A stretch of DNA of 64,000 nt from NCBI GenBank assembly GCA_020632995.1, contig JACKEN010000002.1, forward strand, positions 558,001 to 622,000, read 5' to 3'. Origin of the DNA: Deltaproteobacteria bacterium (GTDB lineage: Bacteria; Myxococcota; Kuafuiibacteriia; Kuafuiibacteriales; Kuafuiibacteriaceae). The notes under the pieces are model-generated. The model had not been told where the DNA came from. It ran no database searches and saw only the letters and a list, made by a program, of their open reading frames with translations. The translations under genes were made by a program, and so were the position numbers. Shown piece after piece: positions 28,401 through 35,556 of this stretch (positions are counted from its first letter, which is position 1; each line of letters begins with the position of its first letter).

Positions 28401-28486
28401 GGGAAGGTCCGCGGTGCTCAGGGAATGCGGATTGCGAGAGCGCCGACGGGAGGTGCGTCGACGGGAGCTGTCGGCCTCCGCCCTGA
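25412..28486 (+). CDS. Trypsin-like protease, MYXO-CTERM-like segment and C-type lectin lipoprotein in one frame
   Basis: 1024 residues. A first lipobox-like cysteine (C19) is followed by a chymotrypsin-fold protease with IVNG at 40 and the full triad H84 (TAAHC), D143 (YDVAL), S221 (GDSGGP). Residues ~294-448 are two Cys-rich repeats; ~543-587 a MopE-like DADGDGSCD/CDGD metal motif. Residues 597-628 (GGCTC, hydrophobic stretch, FSRRRR) look like a MYXO-CTERM sorting tail, normally the extreme C-terminus. Here the frame continues into a second signal peptide with lipobox (LLLVAC, C641), an OB-like domain (~670-865) and a C-type lectin domain (~876-996) with WIGL, EPN (959-961, mannose type) and WND. 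No stop separates the halves. Confidence 0.85.
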   Translation: MGSRRVSLIAGAALLAAACAPEAPARLPVAPDHHASTSAIVNGDLEAGHPAVGALVSWLPERDPTGAFCTGTLIDPRWVLTAAHCLAGAASHLPSSVPPSDTGYVHFFIGTETSSPAAARLVPASRLIIHPLYTSPGGDRPYDVALMELAEPVTDVEPVPIFRGPLEERLGTDLLYVGFGATSSDGDGSGTKRSTTLRLLSTTKVIYVSQQIGGGVCFGDSGGPALMDVDGHLETVGVNSTVFGDPSCEEYSTQMRVDAFQTWIDTVMGVNQGCLDDATLCECDGVCGADGVCDNAACGWATCGEITTCIRFCLTSECVVRCFLGASAEANYLYNELADCAQTNCEGEGQACLESECRRELTACEVGLGEVTGEAGCDALFRCERACPTDDLACQDACYFQGTLDAQAELDSISSCAAAACETSSDPEACVASACRAPLVRCLPDEDCRLVGGSCPEGQACLPEAWAATYCLPTEGLAVGAACTPGAAACVDGALCVDEGAGGLCREVCTQASDCEDQFGPCEASTATGLPFSVGLCSLTCPDADGDGSCDADDCAPWDPEIHPGAEEVCDALQVDEDCDGDRNEGCTTPVTRVPDDGGCTCLRPRDEVPWGWAVLGLGVLAFSRRRRLGAAALALLLVACGGEGTAPLTDAGVDAGFADATPPPPPTVFDIQQGAVAPGTTVTLEGVTVSSPSSVAGFFISDGTAEAFSGLWVQLQLTSSTALDLTEGQGVIITGEVAERAFDPEAPDDAVHTRTELVVTSADDVVAAEGPALPEPVALTALALALPDVAELYEGVVVTLPASEVTGRDLEAEDLEVDGLVRVHGLFVDLDFGWLEPGTRFDRVTGPLHFDGVGYAVLPRGTMDLPLSAPELQGCLPVDGYTLCLTARTWTFARAHCARQGGRLVILETPEENDAVSAMVRTWTDRPFWIGLSDREEEGVWRWNDGSEPAYSAWAPNEPNDYASAEDCGHSNFGDVARWNDANCGSRGPYVCEFPGEGPRCSGNADCESADGRCVDGSCRPPP

Positions 28487-28528
28487 TCACGGGTCGACCT
28501 CCGCGCCAACCTGTGGAAGAAGCGGGGC

Positions 28529-28888
28529 ATGCGTGCGTGGATGTTGGCCCTGGTGGCCGGAGCTGGACTGGGGACAGCGGCGTGTCAGCCCTCCTACGCG
28601 GACGCGTGCTACGGCGTCTGCAAGAAGAGTGGCGAGTGTCAGCTGGACAGGGACCTGACCAAGTCGGAGCAGCTCACGTGCCGCGCCGAGTGTGAGTCGG
28701 AGGCCGAGTCCGTGGACGAGGCCCTCGCTGACGGGACGGTGACCGAGGCGTGCTATGACGCGGCGGTGGACCTCCTGGGGTGTGCCAAGGGGCTCAGCTG
28801 CACGCTGCTGCTTGGGTCCGAGGTGCCGGACGAGTGCAAGGACGAGCTGGAGCGGCGGAACGAGGAGTGCCCGGAAGCGGGCGGTTAA
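28529..28888 (+). CDS. Small cysteine-rich lipoprotein
   Basis: 119 residues: signal peptide with lipobox (LGTAAC), then a short helical body with spaced cysteine pairs (CYGVC, CRAEC, LGCAKGLSC). The CX3C spacing suggests a disulfide-stapled helical hairpin. It follows the protease/lectin fusion by 42 bases on the same strand and may be co-expressed. No family recognised. Confidence 0.7.
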   Translation: MRAWMLALVAGAGLGTAACQPSYADACYGVCKKSGECQLDRDLTKSEQLTCRAECESEAESVDEALADGTVTEACYDAAVDLLGCAKGLSCTLLLGSEVPDECKDELERRNEECPEAGG

Positions 28889-28942
28889 GGGTAAACGCGG
28901 AGCTTTACCGCGGGCGGTCCATCTGACAAACACGGGGCCTCC

Positions 28943-30622
28943 ATGAGCGCCCACAGCGTCCCCTCAGACATCGAGATCGCCCAGGCCGCGAAGATGCGGC
29001 CGATCGCCGACGTGGCCCAGGACCTGGGGCTCGAGGCGGAAGAGATCCTCCCCTACGGGCGCCACAAGGCAAAGATCACCCGCGAGGCGATCGACAAGCG
29101 CAGCGCCAAGGGGCGCCTGGTGCTGGTCACCGGCATCAACCCCACGCCGGCCGGCGAAGGCAAGTCGACTTGCGTCATCGGGCTGGGCCAGGCGATGCGG
29201 CGGCTGGGCCAGAACAGCCTGGTGTGCATCCGCGAGCCTTCCCTGGGCCCGGTGTTCGGGGTGAAGGGCGGGGCGGCGGGCGGCGGCTACTCGCAGGTGG
29301 TCCCGATGGACGAGATCAACCTGCACTTCACCGGCGACTTCCACGCCATCGCGTCGGCCCACAACCTCCTGTCGGCGATGCTCGACAACCACATCCACCA
29401 CGGCAACGCGCTGGGCATCGATCAGCGCCGGATCACCTGGCCCCGCACCATGGACATGAACGATCGGGCGCTGCGCTCGATCGTGGTGGGCCTGGGCGGG
29501 ATGAACGGGGGCCCGAGCCGCGAGGACAGCTTCGTCATCGTGCCCGGCAGCGAGATCATGGCCATCCTCTGCCTCGCCACCGACCTGCAGGACCTCGAGC
29601 GGCGCCTGGGCGAGATCGTGGTCGCCTACACCCGCACCCGGGAGCCCATCCGCGCGCGCGACCTGAAGGCCAACGGGGCGATGACCCTGCTGTTGAAGGA
29701 CGCCTTGCTCCCGAACCTCGTGCAGGACCTCGAGGGCGGGCCGGTGCTCGTGCACGGCGGCCCCTTCGGCAACATCGCCCACGGCTGCAACTCCATCGTC
29801 GCCACTCAGCTCGGGCTCTCGCTCGCCGACATCGTGCTCACCGAGGCTGGCTTCGGGGCGGACCTCGGGGCGGAGAAGTTCTTCGACATCAAGTGCCGCG
29901 CGGGCGGCCTGAAGCCCGAGGTCGCGGTGGTGGTCGGCACCATCCGCGCCCTGAAGATGCACGGCGGGGTGGCCAAGGACGCGCTCGGCACTCCGGACGT
30001 GGAGGCCCTGAAGCGGGGGATGGCCAACCTCGAGCAGCACGTGAAGAACGTGCAGAAGTTCGGGGTGCCGGCGGTGGTGGCGCTGAACCGCTTCGTCACC
30101 GACTCCGACGAGGAGCTGCAGGTGGTGATGGAGGCGGCCCGCTCCTGGGGCGCGCGGGTGGCCCTCACCGAGGTGTGGGAGAAGGGCGGTGAGGGCGGCG
30201 AGGCCCTGGCTCGCGAGGTGCTGGCCGCGCTCGAAGAGGGCAAGGCCGCTTTCAAGCCGCTCTACGACACCGAGCAGCCGATCAAGGCGAAGGTCGAGGC
30301 GATCGCCAAGGAGATCTACGGCGCGGACGGGGTGGACTTCGCCCCCGCGGCGCTGAAGGCGTTCCAGCAGATCGAGGCCATGGGCTACGGGAATACGCCG
30401 ATCTGCATGGCCAAGACCCAGTACTCGTTCTCGGACGACCCGGCGCTGCTGGGCCGGCCCACCGGGTTTCGCATCACGGTGCGCGACGCGTACCTGTCGG
30501 CGGGCGCGGGCTTCGTGGTGGCCCTGGCCGGGAGCATCATGACCATGCCCGGGCTGTCCAAGAAGCCGGCGGCCGAGGGGATCCGGGTACTGCCGGACGG
30601 CACCATCGAGGGCCTGTTCTAG
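28943..30622 (+). CDS. fhs: Formate-tetrahydrofolate ligase
   Basis: 559 residues, the normal size. Makes 10-formyl-tetrahydrofolate from formate, THF and ATP. The P-loop-like nucleotide site TPAGEGKST is present, together with GGAAGGGYSQVVPM, EINLHFTGDFHAI and LTEAGFGADLGAEKF, all typical of the family. It links formate to one-carbon metabolism. The ATG at 28943 matches the usual N-terminus (PSDIEIAQAAKMRPI). A short inverted repeat (28890-28909) precedes it but is too weak to call. Confidence 0.97.
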   Translation: MSAHSVPSDIEIAQAAKMRPIADVAQDLGLEAEEILPYGRHKAKITREAIDKRSAKGRLVLVTGINPTPAGEGKSTCVIGLGQAMRRLGQNSLVCIREPSLGPVFGVKGGAAGGGYSQVVPMDEINLHFTGDFHAIASAHNLLSAMLDNHIHHGNALGIDQRRITWPRTMDMNDRALRSIVVGLGGMNGGPSREDSFVIVPGSEIMAILCLATDLQDLERRLGEIVVAYTRTREPIRARDLKANGAMTLLLKDALLPNLVQDLEGGPVLVHGGPFGNIAHGCNSIVATQLGLSLADIVLTEAGFGADLGAEKFFDIKCRAGGLKPEVAVVVGTIRALKMHGGVAKDALGTPDVEALKRGMANLEQHVKNVQKFGVPAVVALNRFVTDSDEELQVVMEAARSWGARVALTEVWEKGGEGGEALAREVLAALEEGKAAFKPLYDTEQPIKAKVEAIAKEIYGADGVDFAPAALKAFQQIEAMGYGNTPICMAKTQYSFSDDPALLGRPTGFRITVRDAYLSAGAGFVVALAGSIMTMPGLSKKPAAEGIRVLPDGTIEGLF

Positions 30623-30663
30623 GGCGTGCCGGTCTGGTAGAGCCTCCGCGCCCTGGTTGGGCG

Positions 30664-31149
30664 ATGGCAGGCTCCATGTCGAACCTCAAGCTCATGCACG
30701 CCAAGCTGCACCGGTTCACCGTGACCGGTGCAAACCTGGACTACGTCGGTAGCATCACCGTGGACTCCGCGTTGATGGAGGCGGTGGGCATGCTTCCCTT
30801 CGAGGAAGTGGACGTCATCAACCTCGACAACGGCAACCGCTGGTCGACGTACCTGCTGCCTGGCCCCGCAGGCTCCGGGGTGATCACGCCGAACGGCGGC
30901 GGGGCGCTCCTGGCCGCGCCCGGACACCTGCTGATCATCTACGCGTATGCGCTCGAGCTGCGCGAGACGGTGATGGCGCGGGGGCACGAGGCGCGGGTGG
31001 CGATCGGAGGCGCAGGGAACACGATCTCCGAGCTCCGGATCCAGCGGCTGGTCCCTCGGGACGGCGGCGTAGACTTCGACCCGGGCGTCGCCGAGGACGC
31101 GACCGCACCCTCCGACGCGACGCAGGCCCACTTTCGGGGCGGTCGATGA
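30664..31149 (+). CDS. panD: Aspartate 1-decarboxylase
   Basis: 161 residues. Pyruvoyl enzyme that makes beta-alanine for pantothenate and CoA. The self-cleavage pair G29-S30 lies in DYVGSITVD, with LHRFTVTGANL before it, and NGNRWSTY and PNGGGALLAAPGHL after it, all as in PanD. The protein is about 35 residues longer than usual because of a C-terminal tail (RIQRLVPRDGGVDF and on). ATG 30676 is an alternative start four codons in. Its stop overlaps the start of the next gene (ATGA). Confidence 0.9.
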   Translation: MAGSMSNLKLMHAKLHRFTVTGANLDYVGSITVDSALMEAVGMLPFEEVDVINLDNGNRWSTYLLPGPAGSGVITPNGGGALLAAPGHLLIIYAYALELRETVMARGHEARVAIGGAGNTISELRIQRLVPRDGGVDFDPGVAEDATAPSDATQAHFRGGR

Positions 31150-31868
31150 TCGGCGTCCCCAGGGCGCTGGTGGTGCGTGTCAGCCCCGCCGGTGCTCTGT
31201 CGGGGCAGGATGTCGATCAGATCTGGGGGCTCATGTCCCGCAGCGTGAAGCGGGCTCGGCCGGAGTTCGAGGCGCGGCTGGCGAGCTGCGACCAGGTGTA
31301 CCTGCTCCACGAGCGAGCCTCCGGAGATCTGGCGGGCTTCATGGCGCTGCACGAGGTGCGTGACCCGGTCGGGACGCTGCTGCATGCCCAGTGGGTCTTC
31401 ATGGCGCCTCGGTGGCGGGGCGGTCTGGGGTTCCAGATGATCGGCGCGCGACTCTTCCTGCGCGCGCTGGCCCGAGGCAAGCCGGTCTGGCTGCTGTTCT
31501 CTGCCGCGACCATCAACAGCTTCATGATGATAGCGGGTGTCGTGCCCAAGCTCTGGCTCGCGTCGCAATCCGACCTGCCGAGTGATCTGCGCGGGCTCAT
31601 CGATCGTGGGATGCAGCGGGTGGCGGGGGACGCCTGGGATCCGGCGGCAGGGGTGATCCGCGGGCGCGGTCGGTGGAGCTATGCGGAGGGTGTGGTGGCC
31701 CCGGGGACGGCAGACCTCTCACCCCTGGTTCGCCGCTTCGTCGAGGCCAACCCCGGGCAGGCAGACGGGGACGCGCTCGTCTGCCTCGTACCCCTGACCA
31801 TGAAGAACTGGTTGGTGGGCATCACGAGGCTGGTGCGTCGGGCGCGCCGGCGAGCAGCTGCTCGGTGA
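31146..31868 (+). CDS. Unknown protein coupled to panD, possible GNAT-like fold
   Basis: 240 residues, no signal peptide. GDLAGFMALHEVRDPVG followed by HAQWVFMAPRWRGGLGFQMI resembles the strand-loop-helix of acetyl-CoA-dependent N-acetyltransferases, but this is a weak structural guess. In other bacteria PanD maturation needs the GNAT-like factor PanZ/PanM; this overlapping ORF could be a partner of that kind, which is inference only. The C-terminus is Arg-rich (RRARRRAAAR). The last 47 bases overlap the convergent ABC1 gene. Confidence 0.6.
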   Translation: MIGVPRALVVRVSPAGALSGQDVDQIWGLMSRSVKRARPEFEARLASCDQVYLLHERASGDLAGFMALHEVRDPVGTLLHAQWVFMAPRWRGGLGFQMIGARLFLRALARGKPVWLLFSAATINSFMMIAGVVPKLWLASQSDLPSDLRGLIDRGMQRVAGDAWDPAAGVIRGRGRWSYAEGVVAPGTADLSPLVRRFVEANPGQADGDALVCLVPLTMKNWLVGITRLVRRARRRAAAR

Positions 31869-33150
31869 TGGCGCGAAAGTCGCCTTGCGTCTCGAGGGTG
31901 CCCCAGATCGACGCGAGCCCGAAGAGGTTGCGGACCACGAACATCACCCCCTCGCGCTCGAGCCCGAGCCGGGCCCGGCGGGTGATCACCTTGCCGGCCA
32001 GCTTCAGCTTCGCGTCGGTGACCTCCTTGGCCAGGGCTCGGGCCGCCTCGCGGGTGAAGCGGTAGGGCTGCGGGGCCAGGATCGGCGCGAGCACCTGGCG
32101 GGTGATGTCCACCACCACCCGCCGCGTGGTGTCGTCCACCTCGCTGATGCCGAGGGCCTTCTCGGTGGGACCCATGAGGTCGCGACCCTCGAGCGCGGCG
32201 CAGATGAGGTCGGCCAGGTCCGCTTGGGCCTGGGGCTCGACCGGCTGCACGCACCCGAAGTCCAGGACGCCCAGGCGCCGCTCGGGCCCGCACTCGAACA
32301 GGAGGTTCCCGGGGTGCGGATCCGCGTGAAAGAGGCCTTGCTCCAGCAGTGTGCCGAACGCCATGCGGAACAGGGCCTGCCCGGCGCGATCCCGCGCGGC
32401 CTGTGGTGCCCCGGGGAGGAAGCGCTCGATGGGCGCGCCGTCGAGGAACACCGTGGTCAACACGCGTTGCGTGGAGCGGGCGTCGATGACCTCGGGGATG
32501 AGGAGATCGGGGTCCGCGCGGTAGATCTCGGCGAAGCGGCGCTGGTAGCTCGCCTCTTGCAGGTAGTCCGACTCCTCGTGGAGGCGGGCCTTGAAGTCCT
32601 CCACCATCGCCGCGGTGTCGATGCCGGGCATCACCGCGTGGACCAGCCCCATGATGCCGTCCAGGTTGGCGAGGTCGCTGTCGACCGCCTCCTTGATGCC
32701 GGGGTACTGCACCTTCACGCACACCTCGCGCCCCTCGAAGCGAGCCCGATAGACCTGCCCGATCGACGCCGAGGCGATCGGCTCTGGGTCGAAGCGCTCG
32801 AAGGCCTGCTCCGGCCGAGCCCCCAGCTCGTCGGTGAGGATCTGCAGGCAGGCCGCGCTGTCCACCGGGGCCGCGCGCACCCGGAGCGTCCCCAGCACCT
32901 CCTGATAGGTGGCGCGGTACTCCTCCGGCAGGACGCCCTCCATGTACGAGAGGATCTGCCCGATCTTCATGGGCAGGCCCTTCATCGCCCCCAGCTCCTT
33001 CGCGAGCGTCTCCGCCACCGCGCGGTGTGCGGCGGCGGGATCCCGCGCGACCAGCCGCTGGGCCTGGCGCACCGCGAGCTCGGCCCCCAGCTTCGAGAGG
33101 TTGAGGGCCCGCCGGAAGCGGCCCCTGGCGAAGGCGTCGGACGTAGCCAT
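31822..33150 (-). CDS. ABC1/UbiB/AarF family atypical kinase
   Basis: 442 residues. The family-specific motifs are all present: KxGQ (LPMKIGQILSYMEG), the Ala-rich loop (PIASASIGQVYRA), ESD (LHEESDYLQEA), DPHPGNLLF and the metal-binding LDFG. ABC1 proteins act as ATPases or kinases in quinone or isoprenoid lipid metabolism. No C-terminal membrane helix is evident. The ATG at 33150 is eight bases after the stop of the nitronate monooxygenase-like gene, so the two are likely co-transcribed. Confidence 0.9.
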   Translation of the reverse strand: MATSDAFARGRFRRALNLSKLGAELAVRQAQRLVARDPAAAHRAVAETLAKELGAMKGLPMKIGQILSYMEGVLPEEYRATYQEVLGTLRVRAAPVDSAACLQILTDELGARPEQAFERFDPEPIASASIGQVYRARFEGREVCVKVQYPGIKEAVDSDLANLDGIMGLVHAVMPGIDTAAMVEDFKARLHEESDYLQEASYQRRFAEIYRADPDLLIPEVIDARSTQRVLTTVFLDGAPIERFLPGAPQAARDRAGQALFRMAFGTLLEQGLFHADPHPGNLLFECGPERRLGVLDFGCVQPVEPQAQADLADLICAALEGRDLMGPTEKALGISEVDDTTRRVVVDITRQVLAPILAPQPYRFTREAARALAKEVTDAKLKLAGKVITRRARLGLEREGVMFVVRNLFGLASIWGTLETQGDFRAITEQLLAGAPDAPAS

Positions 33151-33158
33151 CGCGACTC

Positions 33159-34112
33159 TCAGCCCACCAGGCGTGCGCGCGCGGCCAGGTACTCTTCGCG
33201 AATGCGGGCCACGCGCTCGCCCGTGGGTACCACCTGGGTCACCGCGCCGATCCCCTGGCCGCTGCCCCAGATGTCCTTCCACGCCTTGGCGCCGTCGGCG
33301 CGGCCGAAGTCCACGTGGCTCACCTCGACCTCGGCGAGGGCGTCGGGGTCGAGGCCCGCGCGCACCAGCGACGGCTTGAGGTAGTTGCCCTTCACGCCAC
33401 TGAAGCGGTCCGAGTAGATGATGTCGTCGGCGTTGGAGTCGACGATCATCTGCTTGTACTCAGGCGGGGCGTTGGCCTCTTCGGTCGCGATGAAGGCGGA
33501 GCCCACGTACGCGAGGTCGGCGCCCATGGCCTGGGCAGCCAGCACAGCTCCGCCGGTGGCGATGCAGCCCGACAGCAGGATGGGGCCCTCGAACCAGGCC
33601 CGGGTCTCCTGCACGAGGGCGAAGGGCGACGTGGTGCCGGCGTGGCCGCCCGCCCCCGCGGCGACGAGGATGAGGCCGTCGGCCCCCTTGTCGATCGCCT
33701 TGTGCGCGAAGGTCTGGTTGATCACGTCGTGCAGCACGATGCCGCCGTAGCTGTGGGCGGCCTCGTAGACGTCGGTCCGCGCGCCGAGCGACGTGATCAT
33801 GATCGGGACCTGGTGCTCGACGCAGGTCCGCAAGTCCTCTTCCAGTCGGGTGTTGGAGCGGTGCAAGATCTGGTTCACCGCGAACGGAGCGCTCTTCTGC
33901 TCCGGATGCGCCGCGTCATGGGCCGCGAGCTCCGCCTTGATGCGCCGGATCCACTCCCCGAGCTGCGACGCGGGGCGCGCGTTGAGGGCGGGGAAGGAGC
34001 CCACGATGCCCGCCTTGCACTGGGCGATGACGAGGTCGGGGGTCGAGACGATGAACATCGGCGCGCCCACCACGGGCACGGAGAGGTCTTGCAGGATCTT
34101 GGGCAGGGCCAT
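33159..34112 (-). CDS. Nitronate monooxygenase / 2-nitropropane dioxygenase family flavoprotein
   Basis: 317 residues, TIM-barrel FMN enzyme. Starts MALPKILQDLSVPVVGAPMF, the usual N-terminus. GAGGHAGTTSPF includes the His typical of the family, and IATGGAVLAAQAMGADLAYVG is the phosphate-binding end of the barrel. Members oxidise alkyl nitronates or act as FMN-dependent reductases; the substrate here is unknown. The ATG at 34112 leaves a divergent 184-base gap to the lipoprotein gene at 34297, in which I see no clear site. Confidence 0.88.
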   Translation of the reverse strand: MALPKILQDLSVPVVGAPMFIVSTPDLVIAQCKAGIVGSFPALNARPASQLGEWIRRIKAELAAHDAAHPEQKSAPFAVNQILHRSNTRLEEDLRTCVEHQVPIMITSLGARTDVYEAAHSYGGIVLHDVINQTFAHKAIDKGADGLILVAAGAGGHAGTTSPFALVQETRAWFEGPILLSGCIATGGAVLAAQAMGADLAYVGSAFIATEEANAPPEYKQMIVDSNADDIIYSDRFSGVKGNYLKPSLVRAGLDPDALAEVEVSHVDFGRADGAKAWKDIWGSGQGIGAVTQVVPTGERVARIREEYLAARARLVG

Positions 34113-34296
34113 GGTTGGCCCGGAGGGTGCGGCGCCTGCACCGCGCGGGCAAGCCCCGAAGCGCGCCGCTTCAGGCCTCCGGAGGGCTCGCCGGAGGTGG
34201 GGCCCCGAATTGGCGAATAACCGGGGCGCCGTGTTTGCACTCACCGGGCACCACCCCACCTCGAGGCCGGGACCTCGACACGAGGAGAACGACGAA

Positions 34297-34743
34297 ATGA
34301 CTACGACCAGGACCCTTCTCGCCTCGCTCGCGCTGGCCGCTCTCGCGGCCTGCGGTGGCGAGGCTCCGACCGAGGACATGGCCCCCCCAACCGTGGCGCA
34401 GCAGGCGCATGCGGCGAGCGCGAGGTATCCGACCTATCGGGGCCCGCTGGAGCTGAAGCTCGACGACATGATCACCGCTGCCGAGCTCGACCGCACGCCG
34501 GGCGGCTACTCCCTCGAAGTCCCTGGCGTAGGCAAGGTCATCCTCGACAACGAGGATCCGCGCGTGACCAGCGGCTGCTACATGCACCGCCCGTCCCTGA
34601 TTCAGGAGATTGCTGCGAACCCGCCGAGCGCCGCGGGCCCCACGTGGGTCAACTTGACGATCTGGGGCTGTTCTTGGGGCATATGCTGCCTGCCTCCAAG
34701 CAACGGCGCTTGCTACAAGATGGTGCGATTCGCTGCGCCATGA
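34297..34743 (+). CDS. Small lipoprotein with C-terminal cysteine cluster
   Basis: 148 residues. Signal peptide with lipobox LAALAAC, then a Thr/Ala linker and a compact domain ending in a dense cysteine cluster (WGCSWGICCLPPSNGACYK). CGAGGAG precedes the ATG by about ten bases. Not recognised. It is convergent with the ferredoxin end of the meta-cleavage operon, 36 bases away. Confidence 0.7.
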   Translation: MTTTRTLLASLALAALAACGGEAPTEDMAPPTVAQQAHAASARYPTYRGPLELKLDDMITAAELDRTPGGYSLEVPGVGKVILDNEDPRVTSGCYMHRPSLIQEIAANPPSAAGPTWVNLTIWGCSWGICCLPPSNGACYKMVRFAAP

Positions 34744-34779
34744 TCGTGTGCTGTCGAGCATCCTGCGCACCAAAGCAGC

Positions 34780-35094
34780 TCAGGCCTCGCGCGGGGCGCA
34801 CCGGAGCACGAGCGCGCTCCTGGGCAGGATCCGGCAGGCGAGGGCGTAGCCGGCGGCCTGCTCGGCTTCCGAGATGTGCCGCCGGCTCATCGGCAGCGTC
34901 TCGAACACCCCCTCGAGCACCAGGACCCGGCACACCCCGCAGCCGCCGCCGCGGCAGCCCACCGGGATCTCGGCCAGGCCGCGGGCGCTCATCGCCGCGA
35001 GCACGTGTTGGCCCTCCCGCACCTCGAACTCGGTGCGCGCCCCGTCGGCGCCCTCCACCGTGCAGCGGTAGCGGGTGATCACGGTGGCGCTCAT
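34780..35094 (-). CDS. xylT: XylT-like [2Fe-2S] ferredoxin
   Basis: 104 residues. Plant-type 2Fe-2S ferredoxin with the cluster ligands CX4CX2C (VGCRGGGCGVCRVLVLEG) and a fourth cysteine in YALACRILP. XylT-type ferredoxins re-reduce the active-site iron of catechol 2,3-dioxygenase after oxidative inactivation. Being last in the meta-cleavage operon supports that role. Its ATG overlaps the tautomerase stop (ATGA), so the two are translationally coupled. Confidence 0.88.
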   Translation of the reverse strand: MSATVITRYRCTVEGADGARTEFEVREGQHVLAAMSARGLAEIPVGCRGGGCGVCRVLVLEGVFETLPMSRRHISEAEQAAGYALACRILPRSALVLRCAPREA

Positions 35095-35528
35095 CACCCG
35101 GCCCGCCGCCGCGCCTCGATCTCGGCCCGACGGAGGACGCTGGCCGGGGTCCCGCCGATGCCCCACCGCTCGGGGGGCACGGTCTGGATCTCGACCCGGA
35201 CCCGCGCGGGGTCGCCGCCGAGGTGCCGGGCGACGCAGGCGCTGAGCTCCTGGATCGCGGCGTCGGCCTGGCTCTGGGGCCGCCCCTCCATCATCACGAG
35301 CCTGATCAGCGGGATCTCGAGCTCGCCCCGCGGACCCCGGGCGAGCGCCTCATCCGCAGGCTCGCCTGCGATGGCGTAGAGCTCCGGGTCGATCTCCTGG
35401 ATCCAGACCTGGAGCCGCTCGACCGGCGACTCCATGATCCGGGCGTAGGTGGCGGAGAACTCGCGCAAGAGCGCCTTCAACGTGGGGCGCGGGTGACCGG
35501 TGAGGACGTGGATGGTGGCGAGGGGCAT
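35094..35528 (-). CDS. Fused 4-oxalocrotonate tautomerase (two repeats)
   Basis: 144 residues, twice the ~62 of an ordinary 4-oxalocrotonate tautomerase. Pro2 becomes the N-terminal catalytic proline once Met is removed (MPLATIHVLTGHPRP). Residues 2-55 and 73-126 look like two beta-alpha-beta units: one ends VQ-WIQEIDPELYAIAG, the other begins IPLIRLVMMEGRP and ends VEIQTVPPERWGIGG. Only the first unit can have a free N-terminal proline. It should isomerise 2-hydroxymuconate to 2-oxohex-3-enedioate in the oxalocrotonate branch of the pathway. Confidence 0.82.
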   Translation of the reverse strand: MPLATIHVLTGHPRPTLKALLREFSATYARIMESPVERLQVWIQEIDPELYAIAGEPADEALARGPRGELEIPLIRLVMMEGRPQSQADAAIQELSACVARHLGGDPARVRVEIQTVPPERWGIGGTPASVLRRAEIEARRRAG

Positions 35529-35556
35529 CGGGTGTCTCCTTGTCGAGGCCGCGGCC

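Noticed and set aside
28890..28909. GGTAAA-N8-TTTACC inverted repeat before fhs as terminator or riboswitch
   Set aside because: Only 6 bp, AT-rich, no T-run and no recognisable ligand-binding core.
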